DNA from: Argyresthia goedartella
Lineage: Eukaryota; Arthropoda; Insecta; Lepidoptera; Argyresthiidae
Length of the DNA stretch: 64,000 bases
Direction of reading: 5' to 3'
Assembly (NCBI GenBank): GCA_949825045.1
Contig: OX463813.1
Coordinates: 2,108,001-2,172,000 of the forward strand
This document shows, one piece after another, positions 21,567-32,300 of this stretch. Position 1 is the first letter of the stretch, and each line of letters opens with the position of its first letter. The notes under the pieces are model-generated. The model was not told the origin of the DNA. It searched no databases and saw only the letters and a program-made list of their open reading frames with translations. Made by a program: the position numbers and the translations under genes.

Positions 21567-22409
21567 TTGTTTCAGTTTCGTCCTTGGAACAAGTTATTCA
21601 GAGCCTATCCAATCAATCACGCACAGTCCTGGACTATACTTCGATTCGACGTCTGTGGTATATTTCTATGACGACTACTGGAATGTAGTGACGCATCTAG
21701 AAGTTATACCTATTGAACCTTACTTACAAAAGATTGACCAATCGATCTCGAGCATTTCTAGCTTTTGTGAAAAAGCACAGAATTTAGCTATTGATATAAA
21801 TTGTAAGGATGCCATAAACCCTCTTCAGATTTTGATAAAAGCTAATAAAATAAAATATGATTCATTTTCTCATTTAATATCGGAATCGAAACCTCAAGAT
21901 CGCTTCAAGCGAGCCCTGGAATTTGGCGGTGAAATTCTTAAATTTTTCTTTGGCACTCTAGATGCAGACGATGCTAGGAAATATGATGACGCATTGTCCA
22001 CATGTGAACATAACGACCAGGAGATATTTTCATTAATGAAGAATAACATTCACATTGTCCAATCAACCATAAATAATTTCAATACCTCTATTCCAAAATT
22101 AAATGACAATGAGAAAAGAATAAATAAACAAATCGAAAAACTAAATTACATATTTGAACAAAATAATAAAGTAACTACAAACTGTGTGAATCTTTCAAAA
22201 ATCAATTCCATTCTCAATTTAATTGAAGCATCATTACTTTCAGTATCTAATATTTTAGATACAATTTTGAACTCTATCCTCTTTGCTAAAGCTAATATTT
22301 TACATCCGTATGTTTTGACTCCCACTCACCTGTTTAACGAGCTAAGTAAAAGCAAGATGATAAAAAGAACATTGAGTTCCCAGTTTCTCTATCACTAGAG
22401 AATATACAT
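21567..22409 (+). pseudogene. env: env (F-like fusion glycoprotein), first piece
   Basis: Open frame to TAG at 22396-22398. The first possible start at 21655 is GTG, not a real initiator. The frame is open further upstream to a likely 3' splice site (TTGTTTCAG, ending 21575), so env is probably made from a spliced RNA. Counting from 21655: an R-x-K-R furin-like site at 83-86, then a glycine/phenylalanine-rich segment and a LDADD motif, as in the baculovirus F / insect retrovirus Env family. A long helical region follows. Reading shifts by one base near 22360-22380, and a BEL element sits at 22410. Role in the family: membrane fusion. This copy is broken. Confidence 0.85.
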
Positions 22410-22911
22410 TGTTTCAGGCCTCTCGGCACCCGTGACCTCGCAGGGGCCCATAGCTACGAGGTAGCGTAGCGATCGAATGCCAAGAGGCGAGTACGTCGGC
22501 GATTCACCGAGCTAAGTAAATAGATTCTATCTGACCTGGTCTGTGCTTCGTTCCCGTCAAACTCCTGTCTCTCTGCAAGGCCTGGGTGCACCCTAGGCTC
22601 TTCTTGGTAGACAGGTTCTTCAGCCAACCAGGTATGGCTGGCAGGCCAGCTTCGAAGCGCACAGTTTCCGTAAATACGAACTTTATCTGGTTCGGAGAAC
22701 CACAATACACTCAGCTATAAGACAATCCTGAGGGGAGCCCGAATACAATTCCAGATGGCTTACGATTTAATTTCAATGCCCTATACCAATACGCGTCCAT
22801 CGCGAGGGCTTTTTCGTCTGTCCGTTGTCAAAAACTGCTCTGTGGCAGCTCCGTCAAATTCAAAATGGCCGTTCCGGAACCATAGATCGAGTATCGATTC
22901 TGAATCGAACA
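22410..22911 (-). repeat. 3' LTR of the BEL/Pao element
   Basis: 502 bp; on the minus strand it starts TGTTCGATTCAGAATCG. Pairs with 26903-27404. Small frames inside (83, 68 and 77 codons) recur in the other LTR only because the LTR is repeated. Confidence 0.93.
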
Positions 22912-22943
22912 ATCACCCGCCCGGACAGGCACCCACCTGTCCC

Positions 22944-24380
22944 TTAATCTACGGGCAGCCGAGACAACGTTGCTACCGCTCGTTTTAGTACCGAGCCTCC
23001 TACTAGAACCTCTGCAGACCGGGGGGTCCCGTCCCTGCCAGGGAACAAGTTAACAATGCGCCCCCTGCGCCAACGTAGTGGCGGTAGGTTAGCATCCTTA
23101 ACCAGCACGAGGTCACCAACACTAGGGGGGCTGGTTTTGTCAGTCCACTTAAGGCGCTGTTGTAAGATATGCAGATACTCGAGCGACCAACGCTTCCAGA
23201 AATTCTGAGTAAACTGCTGCAACATCTGATACCTTGACAACCGATACAATTTCACTCCCTCGAAGGGGTGCTCGGGCAACGCGTTAAGTGGCTGTCCTAT
23301 CAAGAAATGGCCTGGGGTCAGAGCCTCCAGGTCATTTGGATCCGAGCTGAGCGGACACAACGGTCGCGAATTGAGAACGGCCTTGATCTTACAAAACAAT
23401 GTCGCGAGCTCCTCAAAAGTCAGCGCGGTCTGACCTACTATACGCCCCAAGTGCGTCTTAGCTGACTTAACTACGGCCTCAAAAATCCCACCCCAGTGGG
23501 GGCAACTCGGTGGGCTGAAGGTCCACTGTATACCCCGACGGGAGAGGGCCGTTCCTATATCCACTTTATTTACATTCAAAAGGTTGACTATCTCTCGTAA
23601 GCATCGTTCCGCAACGATGTAGTTAGTGCCGTTATCAGAGCGGATCAAAGTTGGAAGTCCCCTTCGAGAAACAAACCTATCCAAACAAGCAATGAAAGCC
23701 TCTGTCGAGAGATCAGCAACGAGCTCGAGTTCAGGAGCCCGACATCCCCTGGATGCACAATCAGACGGGTTCAATTCTCCTGGTACATGTCTCCAGGTCA
23801 GTGGGACCTCAGACGACACAATCTGGGAGACACGGTTCGCAACAAAACCCTCTAAGTTATGGACCGATGCCTTCAGCCAGCACAAAACAATCTGGCTGTC
23901 CGTCCACGCGTACACCGTATCCTCCAAAACCACTGACCCACGCAACACCGTTAGAGTGTGACTCAAAGGTTTGGTCAAAAGAGCAGCCCCGGACAGTTCC
24001 AGTTTTGGAATCGTCATCCTTGTCCGAATAGGCGCTACCTTGCTTTTTGCCAAAGCCAATCGCACGTCGACCTCCCCGGTGGAGGTGACGGTTCTCAAAT
24101 AAACCGCTGCCGCAAACCCTCGTTCAAAGGCATCACAAAACCCGTGAAGGGTTGCCCTGTAATCCCCAGCAGGGACCAATTTCCTCGGCAGCGATACATT
24201 ATTTATATTGAGGCCCAACCATTTCGCTAAATCGTTCGATACAATGCAGCCCTGAGCTCCAGGATCTAATAGGGCGCGAACGTATGTTGGGTTGCCCGCC
24301 AAATCCCAAACAAGCACAGAGGCGATCGGTAACACCACCGTCTCCGGTTGGGGGGCAACAAATTGTTGGGCCGCAAATTC
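22944..24380 (-). pseudogene. pol: BEL/Pao pol remnant: protease start, RNase H, integrase core; RT deleted
   Basis: In frame with gag after a TAG at 24381-24383. Contents in order: a protease start with LLDPGAQG (families normally have D-S/T-G, so the residue after the catalytic Asp is Pro). Then a direct jump to an RNase H-like region (LHGFCDAFERGFAAAVYL, VYAWTDSQIVLCWL), so RT is absent. A second jump goes from a WRHVPGELNPSDCASRG motif to the integrase core ELVADLSTEAF, with SDNGTNY and the SCPHWGGIFEA glutamate region. The HHCC zinc finger and first catalytic Asp region are missing. C-terminal LVLVKDANLPPLRW is intact. Two in-frame deletions leave an open but non-autonomous polyprotein. 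Confidence 0.85.
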
Positions 24381-26303
24381 CTAGCGAGGGCCCCCGGGGC
24401 CCCACTCTGCCTGTAACCGATCAGGTAGGCAGCTATACGCCAGCGGGTCCCATTGTACAAATGGCCCACGCGTCGGTTCCATTGCCACCCTACGACGCCC
24501 CCCGAAGGGTTGTGGGCGTGAATTCAACCGTGGCCGCTCCATGAGCGGGGGGGACATCACATGCGACCGACGAGGACGAGGCGACGAGCGGGGCGACAAC
24601 TGAGGCGGCGTCCGAACCGCACCCGCATAGCTCGAAGTTGTCCCATGCCACCCGCCCGTTACGGCCTGCTCAACACACCCAATGTGCCGCTGAGTCGGAT
24701 GCTGAGTCGCAACCGAAAACTCAGGGCCCCCCATGTGATGACCCTGAGTGCGGCCCTGCACCCCTGGGTGGCTGCGTGCTTGTGGCCCCATTGCCCGCTG
24801 AGTCGGATGCTGAGTCGCAACCGAAAACTCAGGGCCCCCCATGTGATGACCCTGAGTGCGGCCCCGCACCCTAGTACTACCCTGTGCACGTGGGGACGCT
24901 GGCCCCTGAGTTGCGCTCCAAGTCGCAAACAAATTCTCAGGGCCCCATTCCGTATCACCCTGGGTACGGCCCTGTGGACATGGGGACGTTGGCTCCTGAG
25001 TTGCGCTCCGAGTCGCAAACGAATTCTCAGGGCCCCATGCCGTGTCACCCTGGGTACGGCCCTGTGGTGGCTGTTGGCCGGACCGGTTCATGCACAACAG
25101 ATTGTGGTGGGCCCCACCACAATATCCGCACAATTTTGTGCGCGTGCAGTCCCTAGCCATGTGTGGCCCGAGGCACAGGAAACACCAGCCCCGCTGCTTG
25201 GCCATCCGGCGCCGTCCCTCAACCCTAAGTTCCCCGAACTTATTGCAATTGGCCACAGCATGGCCAATCTGCCTAAAACATGGGCAGGTCTCACCTGCAC
25301 CCCTGGGTGGGGTCAATGCACTCACAGTCCCATACGACTGCCGGTTGGTGCGGTCCTTCCTCGTCGGAGGGCCCCTACTCACAGCGCTCCCGGCAGCTCT
25401 CTGTGGCTCCGAAGGATGGGTGGCCGTCAACCCCAAATTCTCTGCCCGTCGAGCCTCCTCTTCCAAAAATCCGACCAAGTCGGAGAAGGCGGGCAGGTCC
25501 TCGGCCGACCTCCCGTGAGACTGTTCGAAACGAGTCTGCACGTCAGCGGGTAGGCGGGAAAGTACAATGTACAGCAGTAGGTAGGACCATTCACCAACCG
25601 GAAGTCCAAGATTCTCTAGGGCCTTGGTGACGGACAACAACGGGTTCAAAACCTCCGTCTGTATGGCCCCGACCTTGTTCACAACCGGGATGCTAAACAA
25701 ACGGTTCAGTTGGGCATCGGCCAACCTCCGTTTGTTGTGGTAACGTCTGACCAGCAATTGCCTGGCCGTTTCATAGTTACCCTCCGTAACTGTCAAATGA
25801 GCGACCAGCTCCCTGGGCTCACCCCTCAATGCTGCCACCAGCTGAGCCATCTTGACAGACTTGGTAATGTCCGATCGCATGTGCACCAAGCTGTCGAACA
25901 GATTGATGAAGCTCATCCATTCACCGGACACTCCGTCAAAAGTAGGCATGGTTATGGCAGGTAACCTGGACCCCGAACCCTGATGCGGCAGAGGCGCCCC
26001 AATGTCACCACTATTGCTGGACTCGCGCTGCCTACGTATGTCCGCAGCCCTCTGCGTGATAGCAGCCGCCATCTCCATACACTGGTCGACATCCCCTAGC
26101 AACCGTGACAGCCTGTCAGGTGCGCAACCATCAACTGCTTCCGCCTGCGCGGACAATTCGAGCACCCTGTTGTAGCGTTCCTTAACGTCCATAGACCGCT
26201 CCAACACCACATCATGCCTATCTAAACGGTCTATCAGACCGTGTGCGGAGGAAAACCATCTGAGCTCCTTAGAAACACCCTTCTGTATTTCAGACAACGA
26301 CAT
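24381..26303 (-). CDS. gag: BEL/Pao Gag (DUF1759 type) with C-terminal repeats
   Basis: 640 codons from ATG at 26301-26303 to TAG. Residues 1-110 are helical and charged. The DUF1759 capsid domain is roughly 115-255 (MPTFDGVSGEWMSF). A cysteine/histidine cluster lies at 340-404 (CPC..GHAVANC, CFLCLGPHMARDC, CGYCGGAHHNLLC). Two pairs of tandem repeats follow: GRTQGDTxWGPEN at about 415 and 445, and GRTQGHHMGGPEFS at about 481 and 517. An arginine-rich tail closes it. The stop separates Gag from the pol frame, which continues in phase; most BEL/Pao elements have one uninterrupted frame. Gag is open and could package this defective element in trans (inference). Confidence 0.9.
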   Translation of the reverse strand: MSLSEIQKGVSKELRWFSSAHGLIDRLDRHDVVLERSMDVKERYNRVLELSAQAEAVDGCAPDRLSRLLGDVDQCMEMAAAITQRAADIRRQRESSNSGDIGAPLPHQGSGSRLPAITMPTFDGVSGEWMSFINLFDSLVHMRSDITKSVKMAQLVAALRGEPRELVAHLTVTEGNYETARQLLVRRYHNKRRLADAQLNRLFSIPVVNKVGAIQTEVLNPLLSVTKALENLGLPVGEWSYLLLYIVLSRLPADVQTRFEQSHGRSAEDLPAFSDLVGFLEEEARRAENLGLTATHPSEPQRAAGSAVSRGPPTRKDRTNRQSYGTVSALTPPRGAGETCPCFRQIGHAVANCNKFGELRVEGRRRMAKQRGWCFLCLGPHMARDCTRTKLCGYCGGAHHNLLCMNRSGQQPPQGRTQGDTAWGPENSFATRSATQEPTSPCPQGRTQGDTEWGPENLFATWSATQGPASPRAQGSTRVRGRTQGHHMGGPEFSVATQHPTQRAMGPQARSHPGVQGRTQGHHMGGPEFSVATQHPTQRHIGCVEQAVTGGWHGTTSSYAGAVRTPPQLSPRSSPRPRRSHVMSPPLMERPRLNSRPQPFGGRRRVAMEPTRGPFVQWDPLAYSCLPDRLQAEWGPGGPR

Positions 26304-26902
26304 GATCGGAACGATACTTACTCACAATTTGCAGTAACTCAATTATATTGGACCCTCCAGTCTACAACACAAACGAGGGAACCCTAATCTATAACTTAAA
26401 CAATGCTGATTTCCCCAAACAATAGAAACCGAGTTTTGTATCTACACAAATTCTGTAAACAACAATTTAGTTTCCCTATATCATATAACACACACAGATA
26501 GTCAATATTAGTTCAAGTTATAAATTGCTATAAACTGAAAACAATGTCCAAACATTCATTAGCATTACTAGACCACTAATAGATTGACTATGCAAACTTC
26601 AAACTGCAAACATGATATGACTTCAATGCAAATTTCAATTCACCTACAATGTACCTGTAATGTAATTACTATTCTGAGTCACATCTCAGTACAACTGGTC
26701 ATTTAGGGAAAACTGTTATATCTGTCTGTCTACTACCAGCAATAGACTTATAGCTTACAACACTACCAATCTATGTGGATACAGGAACAAAACCAAGTTA
26801 GCTAATAACCGCCTATACCTACAGATTGATAGTCCCAAATCGTGGGTTCCTGGAGCCCTTGACGGCTGCAAATCTCAGGAAACCACGCTCTTGCTACCAA
26901 AA
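26304..26902 (-). other. BEL/Pao leader with primer binding site
   Basis: Untranslated leader. Directly inside the 5' LTR the minus strand reads TTTTGGTAGCAAGAGCGTGG, the usual BEL/Pao primer-site context in insects. The rest is AT-rich with no gene. Confidence 0.7.
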
Positions 26903-27404
26903 TGTTCTAGCCTCTCGGCACCCGATGACCTCGCAGGGGCCCATAGCTACGAGGTAGCGTAGCGATCGAATGCCAAGAAGCAAGAACGTCGGCGATTCAC
27001 CGAGCTAAATAAATAGATTCTATCTGACCTGGTCTGTGCTTCGTTCCCGTCAAACTCCTGTCTCTCTGCAAGGCCTGGGTGCACCCTAGGCTCTTCTTGG
27101 TAGACAGGTTCTTCAGCCAACCAGGTATGGCTGGCAGGCCAGCTTCGAAGCGCACAGTTTCCGAAAATACGAACTTTATCTGGTTCGGAGAACCACAATA
27201 CACTCAGCTATAAGACAATCCTGAGGGGAGCCCGAATACAATTCCAGATGGCTTACGATTTAATTTCAATGCCCTATACCAATACGCGTCCATTGCGAGG
27301 GCTTTTTCGTCTGTCCGTTGTCAAAAACTGCTCTGTGGCAGCTCCGTCAAATTCAAAATGGCCGTTCCGGAACCATAGATCGAGTATCGATTCTGAATCG
27401 AACA
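26903..27404 (-). repeat. 5' LTR of the BEL/Pao element
   Basis: 502 bp partner of 22410-22911, followed (plus strand) by the TACAT duplication. The first 52 codons of the plus-strand frame starting at 27248 are LTR, not env. Confidence 0.93.
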
Positions 27405-27409
27405 TACAT

Positions 27410-27943
27410 AGTATCATAGATCTATCTAGGATGACTTCATATTACTATAATAATAAGATTATGTTTGTAATACAAATACCCTTGATTAACCCAGTTAAGT
27501 TTAATGTTTATAAGATTTTACCGTTGCCTACACCGAAAGATGAGTACAACTTCCAAACTTATGTTTTAATTCATTCATCTAAGATGTATGTAGCCCTTAC
27601 GGATGATAGATTAAGTTACGCATTATTAGATAGCCTAAGTGATTGTCATAAGGTTAATTATGAGTTTATGATCTGTCCATTACCCTCTGTTTTATCTACA
27701 ATAAACAATCCTTTATGTGAAACAAAACTGTTAACAGAAGTAACATTGTCTCTTCCCGATATCTGTGACTTTAAGATAATATATGGTAATGTTAATATAT
27801 GGCAAAAACTTAAAGATGGCAGATTTATCTATGTACAGTCTAAGCCTAACAAATTATCAATGAAATGTAAAAACAATATAACAGATTATACCCTGCAAGG
27901 TACAGGAATTCTATCCTTAAAAGAAGATTGTACAGCATACTTT
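27410..27943 (+). pseudogene. env: env (F-like fusion glycoprotein), middle piece
   Basis: Resumes after the BEL element's TACAT duplication and stays open to the CsRn1-like insertion at 27944. Contains several Cys residues with hydrophobic beta-rich segments, as in the ectodomain of errantivirus-like Env. Its phase differs by one base from the first piece, so there is an indel upstream of the BEL insertion as well as the insertion itself. The larger ORF (27248-28120) is a chimera: LTR, then env, then LTR. Confidence 0.8.
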
Positions 27944-28133
27944 TTTAGGAGTGTCAATAATATTCACTTAGTCTTTAGTATAGATCCTTTATTACAGTTC
28001 AGCTTTACACGGTACACCTGGGATAACACAGAAGAGACAAGTTACTTAGAACGCGATTACGGAACGACTAACTCGCAAGCAGAGCGCACTCGCTACCACT
28101 GTTACATATTGCTGACATAAGCATGTCCCTACA
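27944..28133 (-). repeat. 3' LTR of CsRn1-like element
   Basis: 190 bp, minus strand TGTAGGGACATG to CACTCCTAAA, identical by reading to 33605-33794. Confidence 0.93.
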
Positions 28134-28898
28134 CTCATCCCCCTCTTAAAAAACAAAAATTTTACTTGAAATTTTTAACAATTACAAAACATTATGCAAA
28201 AACTTACTTGACTGACTGTACTTTGAAACGTCCAATACAATGCAAAAATACCTGATACTATCTGTAATGATTCTGCTGACTCTAAGTTCTGAGCAACGCT
28301 GCAATGATAAACACTAATGCAAAACTGTATTCTGATTCTGAATGATGAAATATACCTTCTGTTAATATATATCGTGTTTCATTTGTTATTTATAACAATG
28401 CTTATGCCTACATCCGTTTAACAAAACATTGTCTACATGTATTCCTTTCTAATTCAAAGATTAGAAATTACACTTGCAATTAAATACGTTAGTTAAAACT
28501 TGTTGGAATGAGTACCTCCTTGGCGTCATACTAAGTACACAATCCCACGAAAGTCCTACGTTGATACTCATTCCAACAATTACACATAAGTTGTATATCA
28601 ATCAATACGTTATCAAACTTACTTGGGACGAAATACTGTAGTTATACAAAACTGAACTGAGGATAACCCACTTAAGTCTAACATAAAATACTTTAGTACA
28701 TTCCATATTAACTTGTGTGACACAAAAATAAACGTACACCTATTCATTTTTGTGTCCCCAAGCCAACGATACATACATATGCGGTACATGTGTTTCAATG
28801 CCCGACTTGAAATTCAATACATTGCAATACAATACAATACAATACTTTGCAAATACAATCAATAGAAAAAAAAAACTTACGAGACTACTTCGTAATCG
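28134..28898 (-). other. 3' untranslated region of CsRn1-like element, with hairpin and polypurine tract
   Basis: Polypurine tract at about 28134-28150 (complement of CTCATCCCCCTCTT). A perfect 14 bp inverted repeat TGTTGGAATGAGTA (28501-28514) / TACTCATTCCAACA (28565-28578) would form a 78-base stem-loop. CAATACAATACAATAC repeats lie near 28820-28846. No ORF. Confidence 0.6.
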
Positions 28899-29132
28899 CT
28901 ACACACTTTGGGATGCTGCATTCATGTCCTTTCTAAACAATTTTCTTAGATGATTTTTGTAAAGTCTGAAGGCCACATACAAATACATAAGCACTACAGC
29001 CACTGTCAGCACCATCAACATCACAAAATTACTATTAACTTTTGTTTCTACCTCTGTGATGCGCGGACTCGCGTTATTAGCTCCGTTTTGCGCAATGAGT
29101 ATTTCCTCGTGCTTGCTTTGATTTCCACCCAT
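28899..29132 (-). CDS. Small myristoylated-type single-span membrane protein, third ORF of CsRn1-like element
   Basis: 77 codons from ATG at 29130-29132, the first ATG of this open frame (the frame further upstream starts with TTG). The N-terminus MGGNQSK fits the N-myristoylation consensus (Gly2, Ser6, Lys7). Residues 8-34 are polar with IAQNGANN. Residues 35-55 form one hydrophobic span (FVMLMVLTVAVVLMYLYVAF). A basic cluster follows at once (R56, K59, H61, R63, K64, R67, K68). It lies about 260 bases after pol, in the position where retroviruses carry env, on the same strand. Expression probably needs splicing or reinitiation (inference). Function unknown. The layout (acyl anchor, one span, juxtamembrane basics) resembles reovirus FAST fusogens, but no sequence homology is claimed; a membrane-targeting accessory protein is the main alternative. 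Confidence 0.7.
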   Translation of the reverse strand: MGGNQSKHEEILIAQNGANNASPRITEVETKVNSNFVMLMVLTVAVVLMYLYVAFRLYKNHLRKLFRKDMNAASQSV

Positions 29133-29392
29133 TGTGTTCCAAAAAATAGCAATTTTGTTAACTCGATACAATTGATGCGCTATGGGCCCGATAAGTAACT
29201 CTTATCAATATTGCGGTAATAATGACGATTTACTCTCGCACAGCTATATTTAAACTATTGACTATTCTAATTAATGGTGCTGACCGCTGAGGTAAACATT
29301 TTTCTTACAACAACATCCGTCATTTAACATCTGACAAAATCCGTATTTAAACTATATTATTTTCTATTCAAAACTTAACCTATTGCGTGTGC

Positions 29393-32300
29393 TCAATTAA
29401 TGAAGCGCACGGGTCGCTTGACGACGCGGCCGCTACGTGTGCACTTTTCGCTGGCGGGTACTAAATCTGCCGCTGGCTCGAAATTTGAAAAGGGGGGTGG
29501 CATGTCTATTGTCTGTTGGTTTGTTTGTCCCCTAACTCTCAATGCTACCCTTGGGTTTCTGCCTAATGTATCTTCGTCTTCCCTGATTAAATACGCCGGT
29601 TTAAGCCTGTCTATAGAAACTTGCGTGATTCTGTTGGGCAACTGTATCGAATAATATTTGTCTGTTCTACTTACTATTTTGTACGGTCCGTCATACGGTG
29701 GCTGTAAAGGCTTGCGTACGGCGTCATTTCTAATAAATACATACTCACATAATTTCAGGTCCGGATGAACAAACACGGTTCTAGAATTCGAGTGTGAACT
29801 GGGCTGGGGCCTATTCTGTGCAATTGACTTACGCAGTGTTTCCAAGTACTCATGTTCATCTAACGATCTCTGAGGACTCTGTACATACATTTCACCTGGT
29901 AAAGTGATTGTCTGTCCATATACCAGTTCTGCGGCACTTATCCCTGAATCACTACGAATGGCTGTTCTCAACCCAAGCAGGATCGTTGGAAGTTCGTCCA
30001 CCCACGAGGTCTGCGATAACCTTGCCATTAACGCCGCCTTAAGGCTACGGTGCCAGCGTTCTATCATGCCGTTGCTCTCGGGGTGGTATGGGGTTGTTCT
30101 GATTCTACTTACCCCTAACATATGCATCAGTTTTGTGAACAAATCACTCTCGAATTGCCGGCCTTTGTCTGTGGTTATTACCCTGCAATTTCCAAATCGA
30201 CAAATCCAGCCCTCGTATAGCGTTTTTGCAACTATATCTGCCGTTATTGTTTTCAGTGGGAAAGCCTCAGGCCACCTGGTGAATCTGTCTATAACTGTCA
30301 ATACATACCTGTACCCTTCCTGAGTTGTCTGTAGCGGGCCAACTATATCGACGTGAATATGTTCGAAACGTTCTTTCTTCTCAAATTGTCCTATCCCGGA
30401 GCTGGTATGACGCACTACTTTGGCTCGCTGACAGGCGATACAAGTTTTGGCCCAAAGGCCTACATCCTTATTCATACCTGGCCAAAAGTACCTCTTAGCT
30501 ACCATTCTCCTTGTTGTCCTAATACCTGGGTGGCTGATGCCATGAATCGCATCAAAAACTTGTTTCCTCATATTTTCCGGGACGTATGGTCTAATATTTT
30601 TCTGAGTTACTTCACAATAAATCTTGCTGTCTGAGTTGGGCATGCTACATTGTTTCAATTCATAACTATTTTTATCGCTCGCTTCATTTAGCAGTAATGT
30701 AATCTGAGTATCGGCTTCCTGCGCTCTTGCTAGGTCTGCGAAATCGAACACAGTGGGACATTCTATTGTTTCTACACGGGACAAGGCGTCAGCTACAATG
30801 TTTAGGTCGCCTTTTATATGTCGTATATCTGTTGAGAACTCACTTATGTATGCTAATTGTCTAATTCTTCTAGCTAATTCCTTGCCGTTGTCGGGCTTTG
30901 TAAATGCGAATGATAGCGGCTTATGGTCCGTGAAGATTATCAATGGTCGGCCTTCGATCATGTTCTGGAAATGTTCGATTGATAAGTATATTGCTAAAAG
31001 TTCCCTGTCATAGGTACTATATTTAGTCTGAGTACCGGAAAGTTTCTTTGAGTAAAATCCTAACGGTCTCCACGACTTACCATCCCACTGCTGTAGTACT
31101 CCGCCGATACACGAGTCAGACGCATCAGACATCAGTGCTAAAGGAACGCCTTCCAATGGATGAGCTAGGGTAATAGCATTTCTAAGGCTCACCTTACATT
31201 GTTCAAATGCTTTACTCGCCTCCTCCGTCCACGTTATTCTGGTCTTATCTCTTTTCTTAGTGTTGTGCAGAAACTTGTTCAGTTCCTGCTGTTGTTCCAC
31301 GGCTCTGGGCAGATGAGATCTGTAAAAATTAATCATCCCTAAGAATCTTCTCAGTTGTTCTACTGTTTGTGGACGAGGAAAATTCATGATGGCCTCCACT
31401 TTACTTTGGAGGGGTGTGATACCCTCCGCCGATACCTCATAACCAAGGAATTCTACTTTATCTTTTGCAAATTCACACTTTGCCATATTGATGGTTAGCC
31501 CGCACTCACTATAACTTTGGCAAACCACATCAAGGTGTTTCTTATGGCATTCCACACAATGACTCGATATAATGACGTCATCAATATAACAGAATAGGTT
31601 CGATTTTTCGGTACTCGATTCCCTGGTAGCCTCGCACCTAATCTGTTCTATGCCTTTTAATACTACGTCGTTCATGAACCTTTGATACGTCTGGGCTGCG
31701 TTACATAGGCCAAACGTCATTCTGGGAAACTCGAATAGCCCAAATGGGGTAATTATTGCGGTTTTTTCGACGTCCTGAGGATTGATTGGGATGTTATGGA
31801 ATGCCTTATTTGCATCAATATGCGAAAAAAGTTTCTTACCCGAAAGTCCATATGTGAAGTCCTGCAGTCTTGGGATGGGGTAACGGTCCGGCTTGGTCGC
31901 CGCGTTCAGCTGCCTGTAGTCACCACAGGGTCGGATTTGCCCATCTTTCTTGGGCACAACGTGAAGCGGGCTTGCCCATTCGCTCTTCGATGGACGGCAA
32001 ATACCTAATTCTTGCATATTCCTAAATTCCTCCCTGACCTTGTCATACCTATCTGGGGGTAAACGTCTCGCCTTTGCATGAACAGGTGGGCCCTTTGTAT
32101 CAATGTAATGGTGTACCCCGTGTTTAGTATCATATTTCAGGTTAAAAGGCCTGGTTATGTCTGGGTATCTAGCCAAAATTTCGCTACAGGGGTTTCCGCC
32201 ATCGAAAGTGCTCACTGTAGTAGCCCCATCATCAACCAAAATTCCTATTGTTTTTAAGTCAGTAATTTTATCTCGCAAACATTTCCCACTTACATCAACT

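Larger units (their letters stand above)
22405..27409 (-). mobile_element. Internally deleted BEL/Pao LTR retrotransposon, inserted in env
   Basis: 502 bp LTRs at 22410-22911 and 26903-27404, flanked by a 5 bp duplication TACAT (22405-22409 and 27405-27409). Minus-strand order: LTR, primer-site region TTTTGGTAGCAAGAGCG, leader, gag, stop, pol remnant, LTR. Total 4,995 bp, short for BEL/Pao because RT and the integrase zinc domain are missing. The two LTRs differ at roughly nine places. Confidence 0.92.

Noticed and set aside
21655..22398. Stand-alone 247-residue secreted protein starting at 21655
   Set aside because: The start codon there is GTG and the frame is open upstream; motifs show it is the first part of env, normally reached by splicing.
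24561..25553. 330-codon plus-strand ORF with repeated peptides
   Set aside because: It is the antisense shadow of the BEL gag repeats, which carry the DUF1759 domain and zinc knuckles on the minus strand.
27248..28120. 290-residue ORF as a complete gene
   Set aside because: The first ~52 codons are BEL LTR and the last ~59 are CsRn1-like LTR; only the middle is env.
29400..31013. Plus-strand ORFs over 29.4-31 kb
   Set aside because: Shadows of the intact minus-strand pol with all catalytic motifs.
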